Of a stretch of DNA of 56,711 bases, positions 31,993-40,896 are shown piece by piece; the stretch's first letter is position 1; each line of letters opens with the position of its first letter. Source of the DNA: Cohnella sp. GbtcB17 (GTDB lineage Bacteria; Bacillota; Bacilli; Paenibacillales; Paenibacillaceae); the NCBI RefSeq assembly GCF_019091135.1, contig NZ_JAGXJW010000054.1, positions 342-57,052 on the forward strand. The letters are read 5' to 3'. The notes below the pieces were generated by a model, which saw nothing but the letters and a program-made list of their open reading frames with translations, had not been told where the DNA came from and ran no database searches. A program made the translations under genes and the position numbers.

Positions 31993-34542
31993 TTACACCC
32001 CCAAAATAGACGCGGATACTTTCGCGGCGCCAGAGACGGACGACGAAATTTGAATGCTTACCTGTGCCGTTGTCGCGTTAATGAATACGGGCAGCAGCGA
32101 ATAGCTACCCGCTGTCATGGATTGTCCGCCAATAACACTCGTCGTTTGCGCCCCGCCCGCGTCCGTGTACTGAACGTTTAAGTTAACGGTCGTTGTCGCC
32201 GTTATCCGAAGATAAATAAGCGCCTGATAGTTCCCCGCAGATGGAGGCGTAAATAACAGGGCAGCCTGCCCCGTACTGCTGGTGACATTGAACTCGCTCA
32301 CCGACGCGGATTTCGCGACCAGGTCGGGCGATGTGACGACAGGCGTCGGGAGTACGGTCGAATCGGTCGTGTAGACGCTGCCCAGTTGGGCGTTCATTAC
32401 GTTGCTTGCAGCCGTCGCGCTTTGGGACGCTCCGCTAACAAATACCGTGTACAGTTCGCTTCCGCTATTCGAATTAGATACCTTGAAAGCGATGGGTATT
32501 CTCCAGCGAGTGTTGGTTGCGTCCCATGCTAGGTTACCTATCGATATGACATTCTTTGTGGCGCCGATCGCTTCGGTATACCTGGACTCTTGCAGGTTTA
32601 GTGTTCCGGTAGGTCCTGCGTTGATAGCAAACCGTTTTGTTACCTGGCCGGTCCCGTTTACGAAGTTCCAAGTGCCAACGACAGTTATGTCGAAGTAGCC
32701 GTTAAAATTTGTATTCGCGGGAAGGTAAACGTCGGCTTTTTGGTTAACCCCGCCATTTGACGCGAACGCTATTTCCCCGACTTTCTTGCTGAAGGAGTTC
32801 CCGTCGGAAAAGACTGGAGCATATACCCGTCCTTTGAAGTTTGCGCTGTAGTCGGTGGCAAGGCGAAGGGTCGCGTTTCCGTCGTTCTGCGAATCCCCGT
32901 TAACAATAAAATTAAGGTATCCGCTAGCCGTCTCTGCCCTGACGTAATTGGCGTTATTCCGATTGAATGTTACCGCGCTACCAGAAAGGGTTGCCGTATT
33001 TCCACTTGTCGTAGACGTGATATTCCCCTGGGCCCCCATCGATCCTAAGATTGATACAGAGCCCGCGAAGGTCGCGTTACCCGTTTTCCGCTCGATTCCT
33101 AGCGCTTTATTCAGGTATGCCCCGTCGTCGGCATAGTTCCAGAGGGCGAAGTCGCCGCCTGTGTTACTTCCCGCCTCGGTACCGATCATGCCGAATTGCC
33201 AGCGCGCCGTCCCTCCAGTACTTCGGGCGGACAGGAACGCATTTCCGCCTGCCGCCGTCCCGACCTGTGATATGAACGCCCCATCGGCCTGAATATTACC
33301 GTGGCCCCATATCCCACCTTTTGCATAGATGCCCGCGCCCAACGTCCCAAGCTTGGATACGTCGCCATAGTCATCCGATGCAAGCAGGCCGCCCGATTTC
33401 ACAATCTGCGCGGCGCCTGCCACGTTAAGAAAGGTAAACCCGGCGTTTGATCTAAAGGTTGTGGCCATGACGTTGCCCGATACGTCCAGCCCGCCAACAA
33501 AAATAACGCCGTTGCCGTCGCGGATGGGAATTGTATTGATAGCTGAAGCGAATTGGGCGTGATAGCCTTCCAGTAAGTCCGCATCCAAGCCACTACCCGC
33601 GCCGTCGTTGCCCGAATCCCACATTTTCCGCCAAGCGCCCCACGTGCCGTTATTCTTGATTCGGAACCGCTGAGAAGTCTCAGAGAGGGAATTGATAGGC
33701 ATGTGCCGTTGCATGATGTAACTAGTATTCTGGCCCCATACAATATTTTCGAGGTAACCTTGGTTGGACCCGTCTGTACCAGCGAACGGACTCCCCGTAA
33801 ACGTTGCCGGCGTGGCATATACCCCGCTCGTCGTCAGTGCATCAGCATCGGATATAACCGTTGTCTCGAACTGGTATAGACCCGCCAGTTTGCGGCCGCC
33901 GACCATTTCGGCGTTCAGGTTCGGGACAAGCGTCGTAGACGCCACGTATATCGGCTGGGTACCCGTCGCCACACTTGACGCTAAAGAATTTGCATGCAGG
34001 TCTCCCGCCGCATTCCTAGCGGCCACTGTATTCGGAGTAGCTGTTCCAGAAACGGCATGGAATCCATCTACCGTGTCGGCGTTAAGGCCAGCGCCGGTTG
34101 ATTGTACGAATGTGAGCGCCGTCGTCCCGAGCGTCACCGCGCTTGCATTACTAAGCGAAAATCCCTTAGCACCATTAGCCGTCCCAGCCCGAACATACAC
34201 GCTGATGCCCGCCGCAACCTTTGCCGAGCTGTCCGCATCCGCCGCGCGCGTCCAAGCCCCGGATGTGGCGACGTATATACCGTTCTGACTTCCCGTCGTC
34301 TGATTCTTGACGAGCACCCTATCGCCGGCCGCTAGAACGACGCCGTCTACCGTCTGCAGCCCTGACAGCGTGATATTCGCCGTCGTCGCGACGCGCACAT
34401 CTCCATCGACACCATTCAACGCCATGGCCGCATCGATCTTATCCCAGTTGTCGTTCAGCATCGTCTGAATATTAAACGTATCCGCGCCGTCCGTCGCCGG
34501 GTTCTTCTTGAGCAGGTTCAGAATGCTCGTAAAAATAGCCAT
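31993..34542 (-). CDS. Long tail fibre protein
   Basis: 849 residues. The N-terminus (FTSILNLLKKNPATDGADTFNIQTMLNDNWDKIDAAMA) is the conserved baseplate-attachment region of PBSX/Mu-type fibres. The repeat motif G-x-GLDADLLEGYHA occurs at about 150-165 (GAGLNADTVDGFHA) and 320-335, as in other fibres. A middle section has many N/D/G-rich beta turns. The last 150 residues (SPDLVAKSASVSEFNVTSSTGQAALLFTPPSAGNYQALIYLRITATTTVNLNVQYTDAGG) form a C-terminal beta domain. It would determine host range, so it is expected to vary between strains. Ser/Thr/Ala richness and more AT in the DNA than in the baseplate genes fit exchange. Confidence 0.85.
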   Translation of the reverse strand: MAIFTSILNLLKKNPATDGADTFNIQTMLNDNWDKIDAAMALNGVDGDVRVATTANITLSGLQTVDGVVLAAGDRVLVKNQTTGSQNGIYVATSGAWTRAADADSSAKVAAGISVYVRAGTANGAKGFSLSNASAVTLGTTALTFVQSTGAGLNADTVDGFHAVSGTATPNTVAARNAAGDLHANSLASSVATGTQPIYVASTTLVPNLNAEMVGGRKLAGLYQFETTVISDADALTTSGVYATPATFTGSPFAGTDGSNQGYLENIVWGQNTSYIMQRHMPINSLSETSQRFRIKNNGTWGAWRKMWDSGNDGAGSGLDADLLEGYHAQFASAINTIPIRDGNGVIFVGGLDVSGNVMATTFRSNAGFTFLNVAGAAQIVKSGGLLASDDYGDVSKLGTLGAGIYAKGGIWGHGNIQADGAFISQVGTAAGGNAFLSARSTGGTARWQFGMIGTEAGSNTGGDFALWNYADDGAYLNKALGIERKTGNATFAGSVSILGSMGAQGNITSTTSGNTATLSGSAVTFNRNNANYVRAETASGYLNFIVNGDSQNDGNATLRLATDYSANFKGRVYAPVFSDGNSFSKKVGEIAFASNGGVNQKADVYLPANTNFNGYFDITVVGTWNFVNGTGQVTKRFAINAGPTGTLNLQESRYTEAIGATKNVISIGNLAWDATNTRWRIPIAFKVSNSNSGSELYTVFVSGASQSATAASNVMNAQLGSVYTTDSTVLPTPVVTSPDLVAKSASVSEFNVTSSTGQAALLFTPPSAGNYQALIYLRITATTTVNLNVQYTDAGGAQTTSVIGGQSMTAGSYSLLPVFINATTAQVSIQISSSVSGAAKVSASILGV

Positions 34543-34562
34543 GCGATAAGCCGCTCCCTTCC

Positions 34563-35141
34563 CTATGCATCCAAGAACGGCGCGAAGTCCGTCAGCGGAT
34601 GGCTTTGCATTTGATTGATCGTCAGCCCGTTAACCTCGTTAACGGTCAAGTACCTAAACGAATACGACACGGCCAGATGCGCCGGCACGATGGCGTTCAA
34701 AGCGTCTTTAATATCGTCAAGGTTAGGCGGCAAGCCGACCGTATCCACGAAGCGAATCGTCACCGTGTAAAGCGACGGCTGCTGCGTCACCTCGATCGCG
34801 CCGTTGTCGAACGATTCCGCCACGCTGCGCATTAACGCAACCGTCACCGTACCGGTGCCGCGAAGCTTGGACTTGACCAGGCTGCGCCGCTGTTCCATCG
34901 GTTTCATAGGATCCGTCGGGATGCCCAGGTCGCTCTCCCAGCGATCCAAGCCCCACGTCGCCGTGTCTACGAAAAATTGCGCCAGCGTCTCATCCAGCGC
35001 GCGCTGGAGCAGGTCGAGCTCCGTCCCTTGCGATTCCATCAGCGAGCGCATAACGCGCGAAGAAGCGTAGTAACCCGGCAAATAGCCGAGCATCTCCTGC
35101 CCTCGCACACTTGTCATCGTTGCGGGTTCAGACACTGGCAT
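34563..35141 (-). CDS. xkdU: Baseplate protein XkdU/YmfQ (DUF2313)
   Basis: 192 residues, matching the family's size. QEMLGYLPGYYASSRVMRSLMESQGTELDLLQRALDETLAQFFVDTATWGLDRWESDLGIPTDPMKPMEQRRSLVKSKLRGTGTVT is the YmfQ_2 domain. It joins the baseplate to the fibre. The start overlaps the xkdT stop by 14 bp. The next gene, the long fibre, starts 20 bp later. Nothing unusual is seen. Confidence 0.9.
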   Translation of the reverse strand: MPVSEPATMTSVRGQEMLGYLPGYYASSRVMRSLMESQGTELDLLQRALDETLAQFFVDTATWGLDRWESDLGIPTDPMKPMEQRRSLVKSKLRGTGTVTVALMRSVAESFDNGAIEVTQQPSLYTVTIRFVDTVGLPPNLDDIKDALNAIVPAHLAVSYSFRYLTVNEVNGLTINQMQSHPLTDFAPFLDA

Positions 35142-36243
35142 TCACCGCCCCGGGCACCGCGACCTGACCGATCCCGACCGTTACGTTGGAGGTACCGCCA
35201 TTGATGGTCAAATTCGAGAGGTCCACGATGGCCGTAACGTCGAGCAGCAAGCTGTTTACCTTCGAATAACGAACGACGGCATCGGCAAAAGCAAGCGACT
35301 TCAGGTATTCGGTCATCATCGCCTGAATGCCCGCGACAGCCTGCGCCAATGTCCAGCCGGTACGAAGCGTCAATTTCACGCCGATGACAATCGGCACTTC
35401 AGCAGGCGCGGCCACAATGACGTTTGCACCGATCGGCGCCTTGCCCGATCCCGTGCCCGCCGTACCCGGCGCGATCACATCCTGCACGACAGTCACGATC
35501 GCCGCGGAGGCCGCGCGCTTCTCCTGGTTCAGCACAAACACCTTTACTGTACCCGGCCCGTTCCACAGCGGCTGCACCTGTGCGCCGCCGACGCCGTCCG
35601 TCTCGAGCGCCCACTGCAAATAGTCCGCCCGGTTGCCGCTCGTGCCCGGATTGCGTACTTTTAACAGATAGCGCTCCAGCAGCGACGCATCGCTCTCGGT
35701 CTCGGCGCCTCCGCTCATGGCTGCTGCATTGGCGATGCCCGTCACGCCAGGCACCGGTTCGACCAGCACCGCGATCGACCCGGCCGCAATGTTGCCGGCC
35801 AGCCCTGCCTCGACCGCCATTACGCTCGCTTCCACCAGCCCCACGCCGCCGATCGTAATTGCCTCAACCGTCTCGAATTCCACCGACGGCGTCGACGTGA
35901 CGGCATCCGCAGCCGTAGCCACGCGCGTGCCAACAGGCACCACAACGCCCGATGCCCCCGCAAAAGTCACCTTCCCCGTCGCCCGCTCCGCCGGACGCCG
36001 TTCTATGCCATGCTCGCCGCATCTAAGATCCAGATATGCGCCGAATGCCGTCGTCGCGAACCCGCGTCGCAGCACCTCCTGCGCCCAGCCCGCCGACAAA
36101 AACAGCTCGTAAGCCGCAGGCGCCAGCGCGTCCCAAATATACGAGCCCTCGGCCTTGTCCACGTCCGCCGGAATTCGTCCCAGCATGCGCGCCAGGATGC
36201 TCTCTTCCCTTTGCTCCGTTAAATAATCCGGCAACGCCGTCAT
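35128..36243 (-). CDS. xkdT: Baseplate J-like protein XkdT
   Basis: 371 residues. The Baseplate_J family begins LPDYLTEQREESILARMLGRIPADVDKAEGSYIWDALAPAAYELFLSAGWAQEVLRRGFATTAFGAYLDLRCGEHGIER. The central jelly-roll contains ATGKVTFAGASGVVVPVGTRVATA and SGGAETESDASLLERYLLKVRNPGTSGNRADYLQWAL. The C-terminus ends IVDLSNLTINGGTSNVTVGIGQVAVPGAVNASV. In contractile tails gpJ forms the wedge of the baseplate. GTG 36246 and ATG 36243 are adjacent, and the former overlaps the xkdS stop. Confidence 0.93.
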   Translation of the reverse strand: MTALPDYLTEQREESILARMLGRIPADVDKAEGSYIWDALAPAAYELFLSAGWAQEVLRRGFATTAFGAYLDLRCGEHGIERRPAERATGKVTFAGASGVVVPVGTRVATAADAVTSTPSVEFETVEAITIGGVGLVEASVMAVEAGLAGNIAAGSIAVLVEPVPGVTGIANAAAMSGGAETESDASLLERYLLKVRNPGTSGNRADYLQWALETDGVGGAQVQPLWNGPGTVKVFVLNQEKRAASAAIVTVVQDVIAPGTAGTGSGKAPIGANVIVAAPAEVPIVIGVKLTLRTGWTLAQAVAGIQAMMTEYLKSLAFADAVVRYSKVNSLLLDVTAIVDLSNLTINGGTSNVTVGIGQVAVPGAVNASV

Positions 36244-36701
36244 CACAAGCTCACCACGCTTCCCTCAATCGTTCCCGCTTCGTCCCGCACGCTGGTCACC
36301 GAGCAGACGAAGCTGCATGCGTCGCCCTGCCACGCAAAAGCAAATCCCCCGACGCGCGCCGTTCGCGGATCGGCCAGCAGCGTCTCCGAGGCGATGCGCG
36401 CGATCTCGCTCTCGACGGCGGCACGCGAGAGGCCGAGCCCGATGAGCGACTCGAACTCATGTCCATACAGCCGTGAATACACGAGATGGCGATACCGCTC
36501 GGTCGCAAGCGCCTTGCGGCACCATTCGAGCCATGCCTCGGCGTCTGCGGCAGCGCCCGCGATTTTCCCCGTTGGCGTCAGTACGAATTCACCCGCTTCA
36601 AAGTCAAACTTCCAGCTCCGACCAAACGACGCGCCCGACGCCTGCGTCTCGTCCGGAATCACTTCCGCAACGACCGGCGTCGCCGGAAACAAATCAACCA
36701 C
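36243..36701 (-). CDS. xkdS: Baseplate protein XkdS (DUF2634)
   Basis: 152 residues. The T4 gp25-like lysozyme-fold signature is visible in SFGRSWKFDFEAGEFVLTPTGKIAGAAADAEAWLEWCRKALATERYRHLVYSRLYGHEFESLIGLGLSRAAVESEIARIASETLLADPRT. It is the inner baseplate component that contacts the sheath start. Overlaps with xkdR (8 bp) and xkdT indicate a tight operon. Confidence 0.9.
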   Translation of the reverse strand: MVDLFPATPVVAEVIPDETQASGASFGRSWKFDFEAGEFVLTPTGKIAGAAADAEAWLEWCRKALATERYRHLVYSRLYGHEFESLIGLGLSRAAVESEIARIASETLLADPRTARVGGFAFAWQGDACSFVCSVTSVRDEAGTIEGSVVSL

Positions 36702-36957
36702 CCGGACTCACCACCTTGCATACGACGACCGCCTGACTGCCCCCGGCAACCGGGATCGCGAGTACGCGATCTCCCGGCGCCAGTATCAAGCCCTCCGCCT
36801 GCAAAAAATCCGGCATTTCATATTTAAAAGAATCCAGCTTCAAGCCGGCTCCCGTCATCGTCCCCAGTTCCGCGGGCACCCCCGCGACTTGCTTGGCCGC
36901 CACCCGGTTCATGCGGCTCTCCAGCGCGGCGGCCAGCTGTTTGTAAGGATCAGCCAC
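36694..36957 (-). CDS. xkdR: Baseplate-associated protein XkdR (DUF2577)
   Basis: 87 residues: PYKQLAAALESRMNRVAAKQVAGVPAELGTMTGAGLKLDSFKYEMPDFLQAEGLILAPGDRVLAIPVAGGSQAVVVCKV. This is a DUF2577 domain, whose OB-like fold is found in the central spike complex. It overlaps both neighbours by 8 bp. Confidence 0.88.
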   Translation of the reverse strand: MADPYKQLAAALESRMNRVAAKQVAGVPAELGTMTGAGLKLDSFKYEMPDFLQAEGLILAPGDRVLAIPVAGGSQAVVVCKVVSPGG

Positions 36958-37921
36958 AATAATCCCTCCTCACCTTGGCTTCACGAGCCAGCTCCAGCTG
37001 CATATGCCCCGGCTCGCCTAGCTGATGCCGGACGGACGTCACAAATAGCCGCTGCCCGTCCAGCTCGACCAAGTCCCCCGCCCGAATCAGATTGATATCG
37101 AGCGCCGTCACCGACATCGTTTCCTGCAAGCCGAGCAAAAGCGGCTCCGCCGCCTTGCGCGCCTGGGCGGGCGTCTCGATCGCGCAGTCCTGCAGCACCT
37201 TTTGCAGCGTACCGTATTTGTCGATCTCGCCCTTGACGATCGCCAGCACCGGAGACAGCTTCGTCTCGCTTCCCTCGCTGCCGAGCACCTTCACCTGCGT
37301 GACGGCTCCCTCGAGCGTCCGTTTCTGACTGACCGACTCCAGCGACTCCAATTGCCATACGTTCTCATTGCCGCCCAGCTTGACGAGCGTCAGTCCGTTT
37401 GGCGTCATGCGCGGGCGATACAGATCGCCGCCCTTGCTGGCCGTCTCCTTCAAATCTCCCAGAATCATGCTGAAAATCGACTGGCTTCGCTTCACGCTGC
37501 GTTTCAGCTTAATCTTCGTGTCCGGCAGCGACGCGAGCGGAATGTTCCAGCCTGCCGCATAGGACGCGAGCCGCTCCGCCGCCGTCTGACCGTCCGGCAT
37601 CAGCCGCTCGTCCTCGGACTTGGACAGATACAGCGTCCGGTCGTAGGCCGTGACGTTCAGATGCTTGCCGCTGCCCGCCGCGCGTTCGCTCTCGCACTCC
37701 CACACGAGTGCCGGATGAAGCAGATAAGCCATTCCCGCCGAACCGTAAGGAACGCCGGAAATGCGAATCTCCTGTCCCGGCGCGATGGCCGGCAGGCCCG
37801 GACGTACCGTCAGGCGAATATTCGCCCGATAAGCGATCTCCTCCAGCGAATCTTCCAGCGTAATCTCTTCCGCCAGATCGCCCAAATAATATTTCCCATC
37901 CAAAACCACCTCGTAGCTCAC
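36950..37921 (-). CDS. xkdQ: Baseplate hub protein XkdQ (gpD/late-control-like)
   Basis: 323 residues from the GTG at 37921, which overlaps the xkdP stop. SYEVVLDGKYYLGDLAEEITLEDSLEEIAYRANIRLTV opens the XkdQ domain. The middle has a WECESERAAGSGKHLNVTAYDRTLYLSKSEDE strand set and LGGNENVWQLESLESVSQKRTLEGAVTQVKVLG. The ending INLIRAGDLVELDGQRLFVTSVRHQLGEPGHMQLELAREA is typical. It corresponds to T4 gp27-like hub proteins, which hold the spike. A longer open frame to 38149 is only the shadow of the xkdP frame. Confidence 0.9.
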   Translation of the reverse strand: MSYEVVLDGKYYLGDLAEEITLEDSLEEIAYRANIRLTVRPGLPAIAPGQEIRISGVPYGSAGMAYLLHPALVWECESERAAGSGKHLNVTAYDRTLYLSKSEDERLMPDGQTAAERLASYAAGWNIPLASLPDTKIKLKRSVKRSQSIFSMILGDLKETASKGGDLYRPRMTPNGLTLVKLGGNENVWQLESLESVSQKRTLEGAVTQVKVLGSEGSETKLSPVLAIVKGEIDKYGTLQKVLQDCAIETPAQARKAAEPLLLGLQETMSVTALDINLIRAGDLVELDGQRLFVTSVRHQLGEPGHMQLELAREAKVRRDYCG

Positions 37922-38508
37922 GGCATCACCAGCTTCTGCCCCGGATGGATCAGGCCCGGGTCGCTGCCGATCAGCGCTTTGTTTTTCGCGTAAATCTCGC
38001 CCCATCTTGCACTGCTGCCGAGTTCCCGCTTGGCGATCGCGTAGAGCGTGTCTCCTTGGCGAACGGTGTACGTCTTCGGGACCGGCTTCAAGTCCGTGCG
38101 AACAGTCGCGCCAGACGCTGCCGTCGTACGGACCTTCGGCTCCCGCCAAGTGCGAATCGCGATATCGAAATAGATGTCGCCGGGCTCTCCGCCCCGCAGA
38201 CTGGTCGAGTGGGAGGAGATGTAGCCGAGTATGTTAATGCCGGCCTCCGTGATAAGGAGACGCACCGGCTGCTTACTGACCATATAGCTCGTGAGCAGGT
38301 TCATTGAGCCGATCGGATCCTGGTCCGCCGGGAAGAAGGAGGAGAACGAAATCTCCTTCAGCTTCTCCTCCTGCGCCATATCCACCTCGCCGAGCGAGAG
38401 GATGTTGACGGTTTCGAGCTGCTTTTCGCGCCGAATCGAGACCTCTTCCGGATTGACGGGAAAAAGGAAACTGTTTTTACCGGACGCATCCTTCAGATAA
38501 AATTCCAC
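37918..38508 (-). CDS. xkdP: LysM-containing tail protein XkdP
   Basis: 196 residues from GTG 38508, with AAGGAGGAG 5 bases upstream. The N-terminal domain (VEFYLKDASGKNSFLFPVNPEEVSIRREKQLETVNILSLGEVDMAQEEKLKEISFSSFFPA) forms the baseplate part. A LysM repeat at the C-terminus (KTYTVRQGDTLYAIAKRELGSSARWGEIYAKNKALIGSDPGLIHPGQKLVMP) binds peptidoglycan. It probably links hub and tape measure. Same size as in PBSX. Confidence 0.92.
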   Translation of the reverse strand: MEFYLKDASGKNSFLFPVNPEEVSIRREKQLETVNILSLGEVDMAQEEKLKEISFSSFFPADQDPIGSMNLLTSYMVSKQPVRLLITEAGINILGYISSHSTSLRGGEPGDIYFDIAIRTWREPKVRTTAASGATVRTDLKPVPKTYTVRQGDTLYAIAKRELGSSARWGEIYAKNKALIGSDPGLIHPGQKLVMP

Positions 38509-38541
38509 GCTTCTCCTCCTTCCGCCGCGCGGCAATGTATA

Positions 38542-40716
38542 TTAAGGCCGGTTCTCCAACGTCTGCCGGATCGAGGCCGTAAGTCGGGTGCTGACCTGCG
38601 CCGTGATCGCGTTGTAGTCGATCTCGGTCTCCTTGACCGTCAGTTGGACGGCGCCTGCGGGAATGTTGATGTTGATGGTCGGGGCTGGCTGGGGCGCTCC
38701 CTGGCCACGGGCCATACCCGGGGTTGCCGGGCTCAGAGGCACACCAGGCGCCGGGAGCGCTTGAATCTGGGAAAGGGACCGCGTCATGATTTGTTGAACG
38801 GAACGCGGTACTTGAATGCCTGCTGGGAGACCCGAAATTGCAGCTCCGCCAAGCAAGCCACCCGCTAGAAGGGAGGTTGATACCGGCCCTCTCGTTGCAG
38901 TTGTAGACAATGCCGGTTCACTTAAAGGAGAGGTCCCGCCGGCAGAAGCTGTGTCGGGTTTCTTTCTTCTCTTGCCTAGCCAACCAAACGCCTTATTGGC
39001 GTAAGAACCAAGTTTTTCGCCGACGGCACTGCCGCCAAGACCGCCGATTGCGCCGCCGACCAAACCGCCGATCGCGGTGCCGATACCAGGAATGACCGAT
39101 CCGATGGCAGCGCCCATCGCAGCGCCTCCCGCTGCACCGGCCCAGCCGCCTGCCGCGCTGCCGATTGCTTTTGCGCGCTCGTCTCCGCTTTTGGCCGTGA
39201 CGATACTGGCTACGTCAGAGATCGCGCCGAGCGGACGCAGCAGCTTGCCTCCAATCTTTCCGACCTTCAAAAAGCGCTTGAAGATGTTGCCGGAAGCAGA
39301 CGAGGCGACCGTGTCAGCGGCCGCTTCTGCCATACCGCCGCCATTGCGCAATTTGCCGAATAGCGCTTTGCCGGCTCCCAAGGCTCTGCTGGCGGCGTTC
39401 TTAACAGCGCCTGCTGCTCTGCCGGCAGCGTTCTTTCCTTTTTCCAGCCCTTGGCCCGCTAGAGCCTTTCCGCCGTTCCACAGTCGGCCTGCATGGCTTT
39501 TTCCTGCGTCCCAGGCGCTGCTGGCAGCGTTTTTGACTGCGCCGGCCGCACGACCGACGGCAGCTTTGCCCTTGACCAACGCTTGTCCCGCAAGCGATTT
39601 TCTGCCGTTCCACAGTCGGCCTGCCGTATTTTTGCCTGCGTTCCAGGCGCTGCTCGCCGCGCCTTTAACCGCGCCGGCAGCCCGTCCGGCGATGGCCTTG
39701 CCCTTGTCAATCACCTGCCCGGCTGCCGCTCGGCCCTTACTCCATACCTGGCCGGCTACCATCTTGCCTTTTTCCAATGCCTTGCCCGCTACGGATTTCC
39801 CGGCCGACCAGGCTTTCCCTGCGAGCGCTTTGCCTCCGCCCAGGAGCGTCTTGACGATCAGGCCTCTGCCCACCGTACGGATGAGTCCGCCGATGGCCCT
39901 GCCCAGTCCTCCGAACGCCTGTCCGAGCATTCCGCCGGCTCGCGAGCCTCGACCGCCTCGTCCACCGCCTCCACGCGAGCCGCGTCCGCCTCGTCCACCA
40001 CGCCCGCCTCGGCCGCCGTATGACGTTCCTTTGCATTTGCATTGGCATACGCAATTCACCTTGACGGTGATTTTGTCTTTGCCTTTTTCTTCGTCCTTCT
40101 CTTCCGGAAGCAATATTTTAAGCCAACCCAAGCCGGGTATGCCGGAAAGCGTCTTGATGCCTTTGTCAATCATGCGGACGGCCCATTCTTTAAGGCGATC
40201 CTTGTATACGTCCAATATTTCCTTACCGAGATCCTTCACATAGTCGAGAATGCGTTCCCATAACGATTTGTCCTTGCCTTTATCCGGGGGCCCTTGTCCG
40301 CCGCCGATACTGGTTCCTGCCGCAGCCTCGGCCAATGCTGAAACGCGAACATTCACGTTTACCCTGGTGTTGACCACCGTCTTGACGACTGTCTTGACCA
40401 CCGTTTTAACGACTGTCCTGACGACCGTTTTGACCGACACCTTCATTGCAGCCTTCATTTTTTCAGTAAAGCTGGCTTGCATGCGAATCCGCCAATCCTT
40501 TTTCGTCAGCGACTCGAGGTGCATGCGAATCTTCCTGATCGGCTCGCACAAACAATCGCTCAACCTTATCGGGATCACGACCCGCATCCGCGACAGCCGG
40601 TCCACCCGCCGCTGGATGCTCTCCATGTACCGGTCGACCGCACGCAGCTGCGTCACCGTCTCCTTCAACCCATCCGCATCGATAATGTAATCGTAAGGCA
40701 CCGCATTGTCCGCCAT
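38542..40716 (-). CDS. Tape-measure protein candidate (XkdO position), unusual composition
   Basis: 724 residues, identified mainly by position between the tail chaperone and XkdP. The N-terminal about 95 residues are helical. Residues 96-115 are a tetrapeptide repeat (VKTV five times). 222-228 has four Cys alternating with V/Q/K (CVCQCKC). 234-262 is a Gly-Arg tract. 330-460 holds three tandem units of about 44 residues rich in Gly, Ala, Lys and Arg. 545-600 has a Gly-Ala hydrophobic stretch (GAAMGAAIGSVIPGIGTAIGGLVGGAIGGLGGSAVG). Tape measures set tail length at roughly 0.15 nm per residue, so about 110 nm is expected if this is the ruler. PBSX XkdO is almost twice as long. Confidence 0.65.
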   Translation of the reverse strand: MADNAVPYDYIIDADGLKETVTQLRAVDRYMESIQRRVDRLSRMRVVIPIRLSDCLCEPIRKIRMHLESLTKKDWRIRMQASFTEKMKAAMKVSVKTVVRTVVKTVVKTVVKTVVNTRVNVNVRVSALAEAAAGTSIGGGQGPPDKGKDKSLWERILDYVKDLGKEILDVYKDRLKEWAVRMIDKGIKTLSGIPGLGWLKILLPEEKDEEKGKDKITVKVNCVCQCKCKGTSYGGRGGRGGRGGRGSRGGGGRGGRGSRAGGMLGQAFGGLGRAIGGLIRTVGRGLIVKTLLGGGKALAGKAWSAGKSVAGKALEKGKMVAGQVWSKGRAAAGQVIDKGKAIAGRAAGAVKGAASSAWNAGKNTAGRLWNGRKSLAGQALVKGKAAVGRAAGAVKNAASSAWDAGKSHAGRLWNGGKALAGQGLEKGKNAAGRAAGAVKNAASRALGAGKALFGKLRNGGGMAEAAADTVASSASGNIFKRFLKVGKIGGKLLRPLGAISDVASIVTAKSGDERAKAIGSAAGGWAGAAGGAAMGAAIGSVIPGIGTAIGGLVGGAIGGLGGSAVGEKLGSYANKAFGWLGKRRKKPDTASAGGTSPLSEPALSTTATRGPVSTSLLAGGLLGGAAISGLPAGIQVPRSVQQIMTRSLSQIQALPAPGVPLSPATPGMARGQGAPQPAPTININIPAGAVQLTVKETEIDYNAITAQVSTRLTASIRQTLENRP
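39337..39729 (-). repeat. Three tandem 132-bp coding repeats
   Basis: Residues 330-373, 374-417 and 418-460 of the tape-measure candidate. The shared core is KGKAxxGRAAGAVKNAASSA followed by W-x-A-GK and AGRLWNG. The repeats invite length change by recombination. Confidence 0.8.
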
Positions 40717-40723
40717 CTGTCGC

Positions 40724-40896
40724 CTAACCTCCTTTCCCGCCGTTCTGGCCGCGCTCGGCTTCGAGCTCGAGCTCCATGCTCGCCATCAAAAAGAGCTGCT
40801 CCCCCCGGGGAAGCAGCCAGAACTGTCCGGGGCGCAGATGGTGCCGGACCCAGATGGCATGGAGCATGCCGGCCAGCGCCCCGGAGGCGATCAGTT
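40724..40896 (-). CDS. -1 frame extension of the tail assembly chaperone (programmed frameshift)
   Basis: After the heptamer A AAA AAC (40900-40894 on the minus strand), which is in the correct phase (codons GTA AAA AAC TGA), the -1 frame is open for 56 codons. It reads LIASGALAGMLHAIWVRHHL and continues to LMASMELELEAERGQNGGKGG with TAG at 40724-40726, 8 bp before the tape-measure start. The product would be a 192-residue fusion. G/GT-type frameshifts in this gene pair are widespread in long-tailed phages. The extension fills an otherwise empty 170 bp, which strengthens the call. Confidence 0.75.

Noticed and set aside
37918..38149. Longer xkdQ with start at 38149
   Set aside because: The extra part is a shadow of xkdP, and the GTG at 37921 overlaps the xkdP stop as in the rest of the operon.
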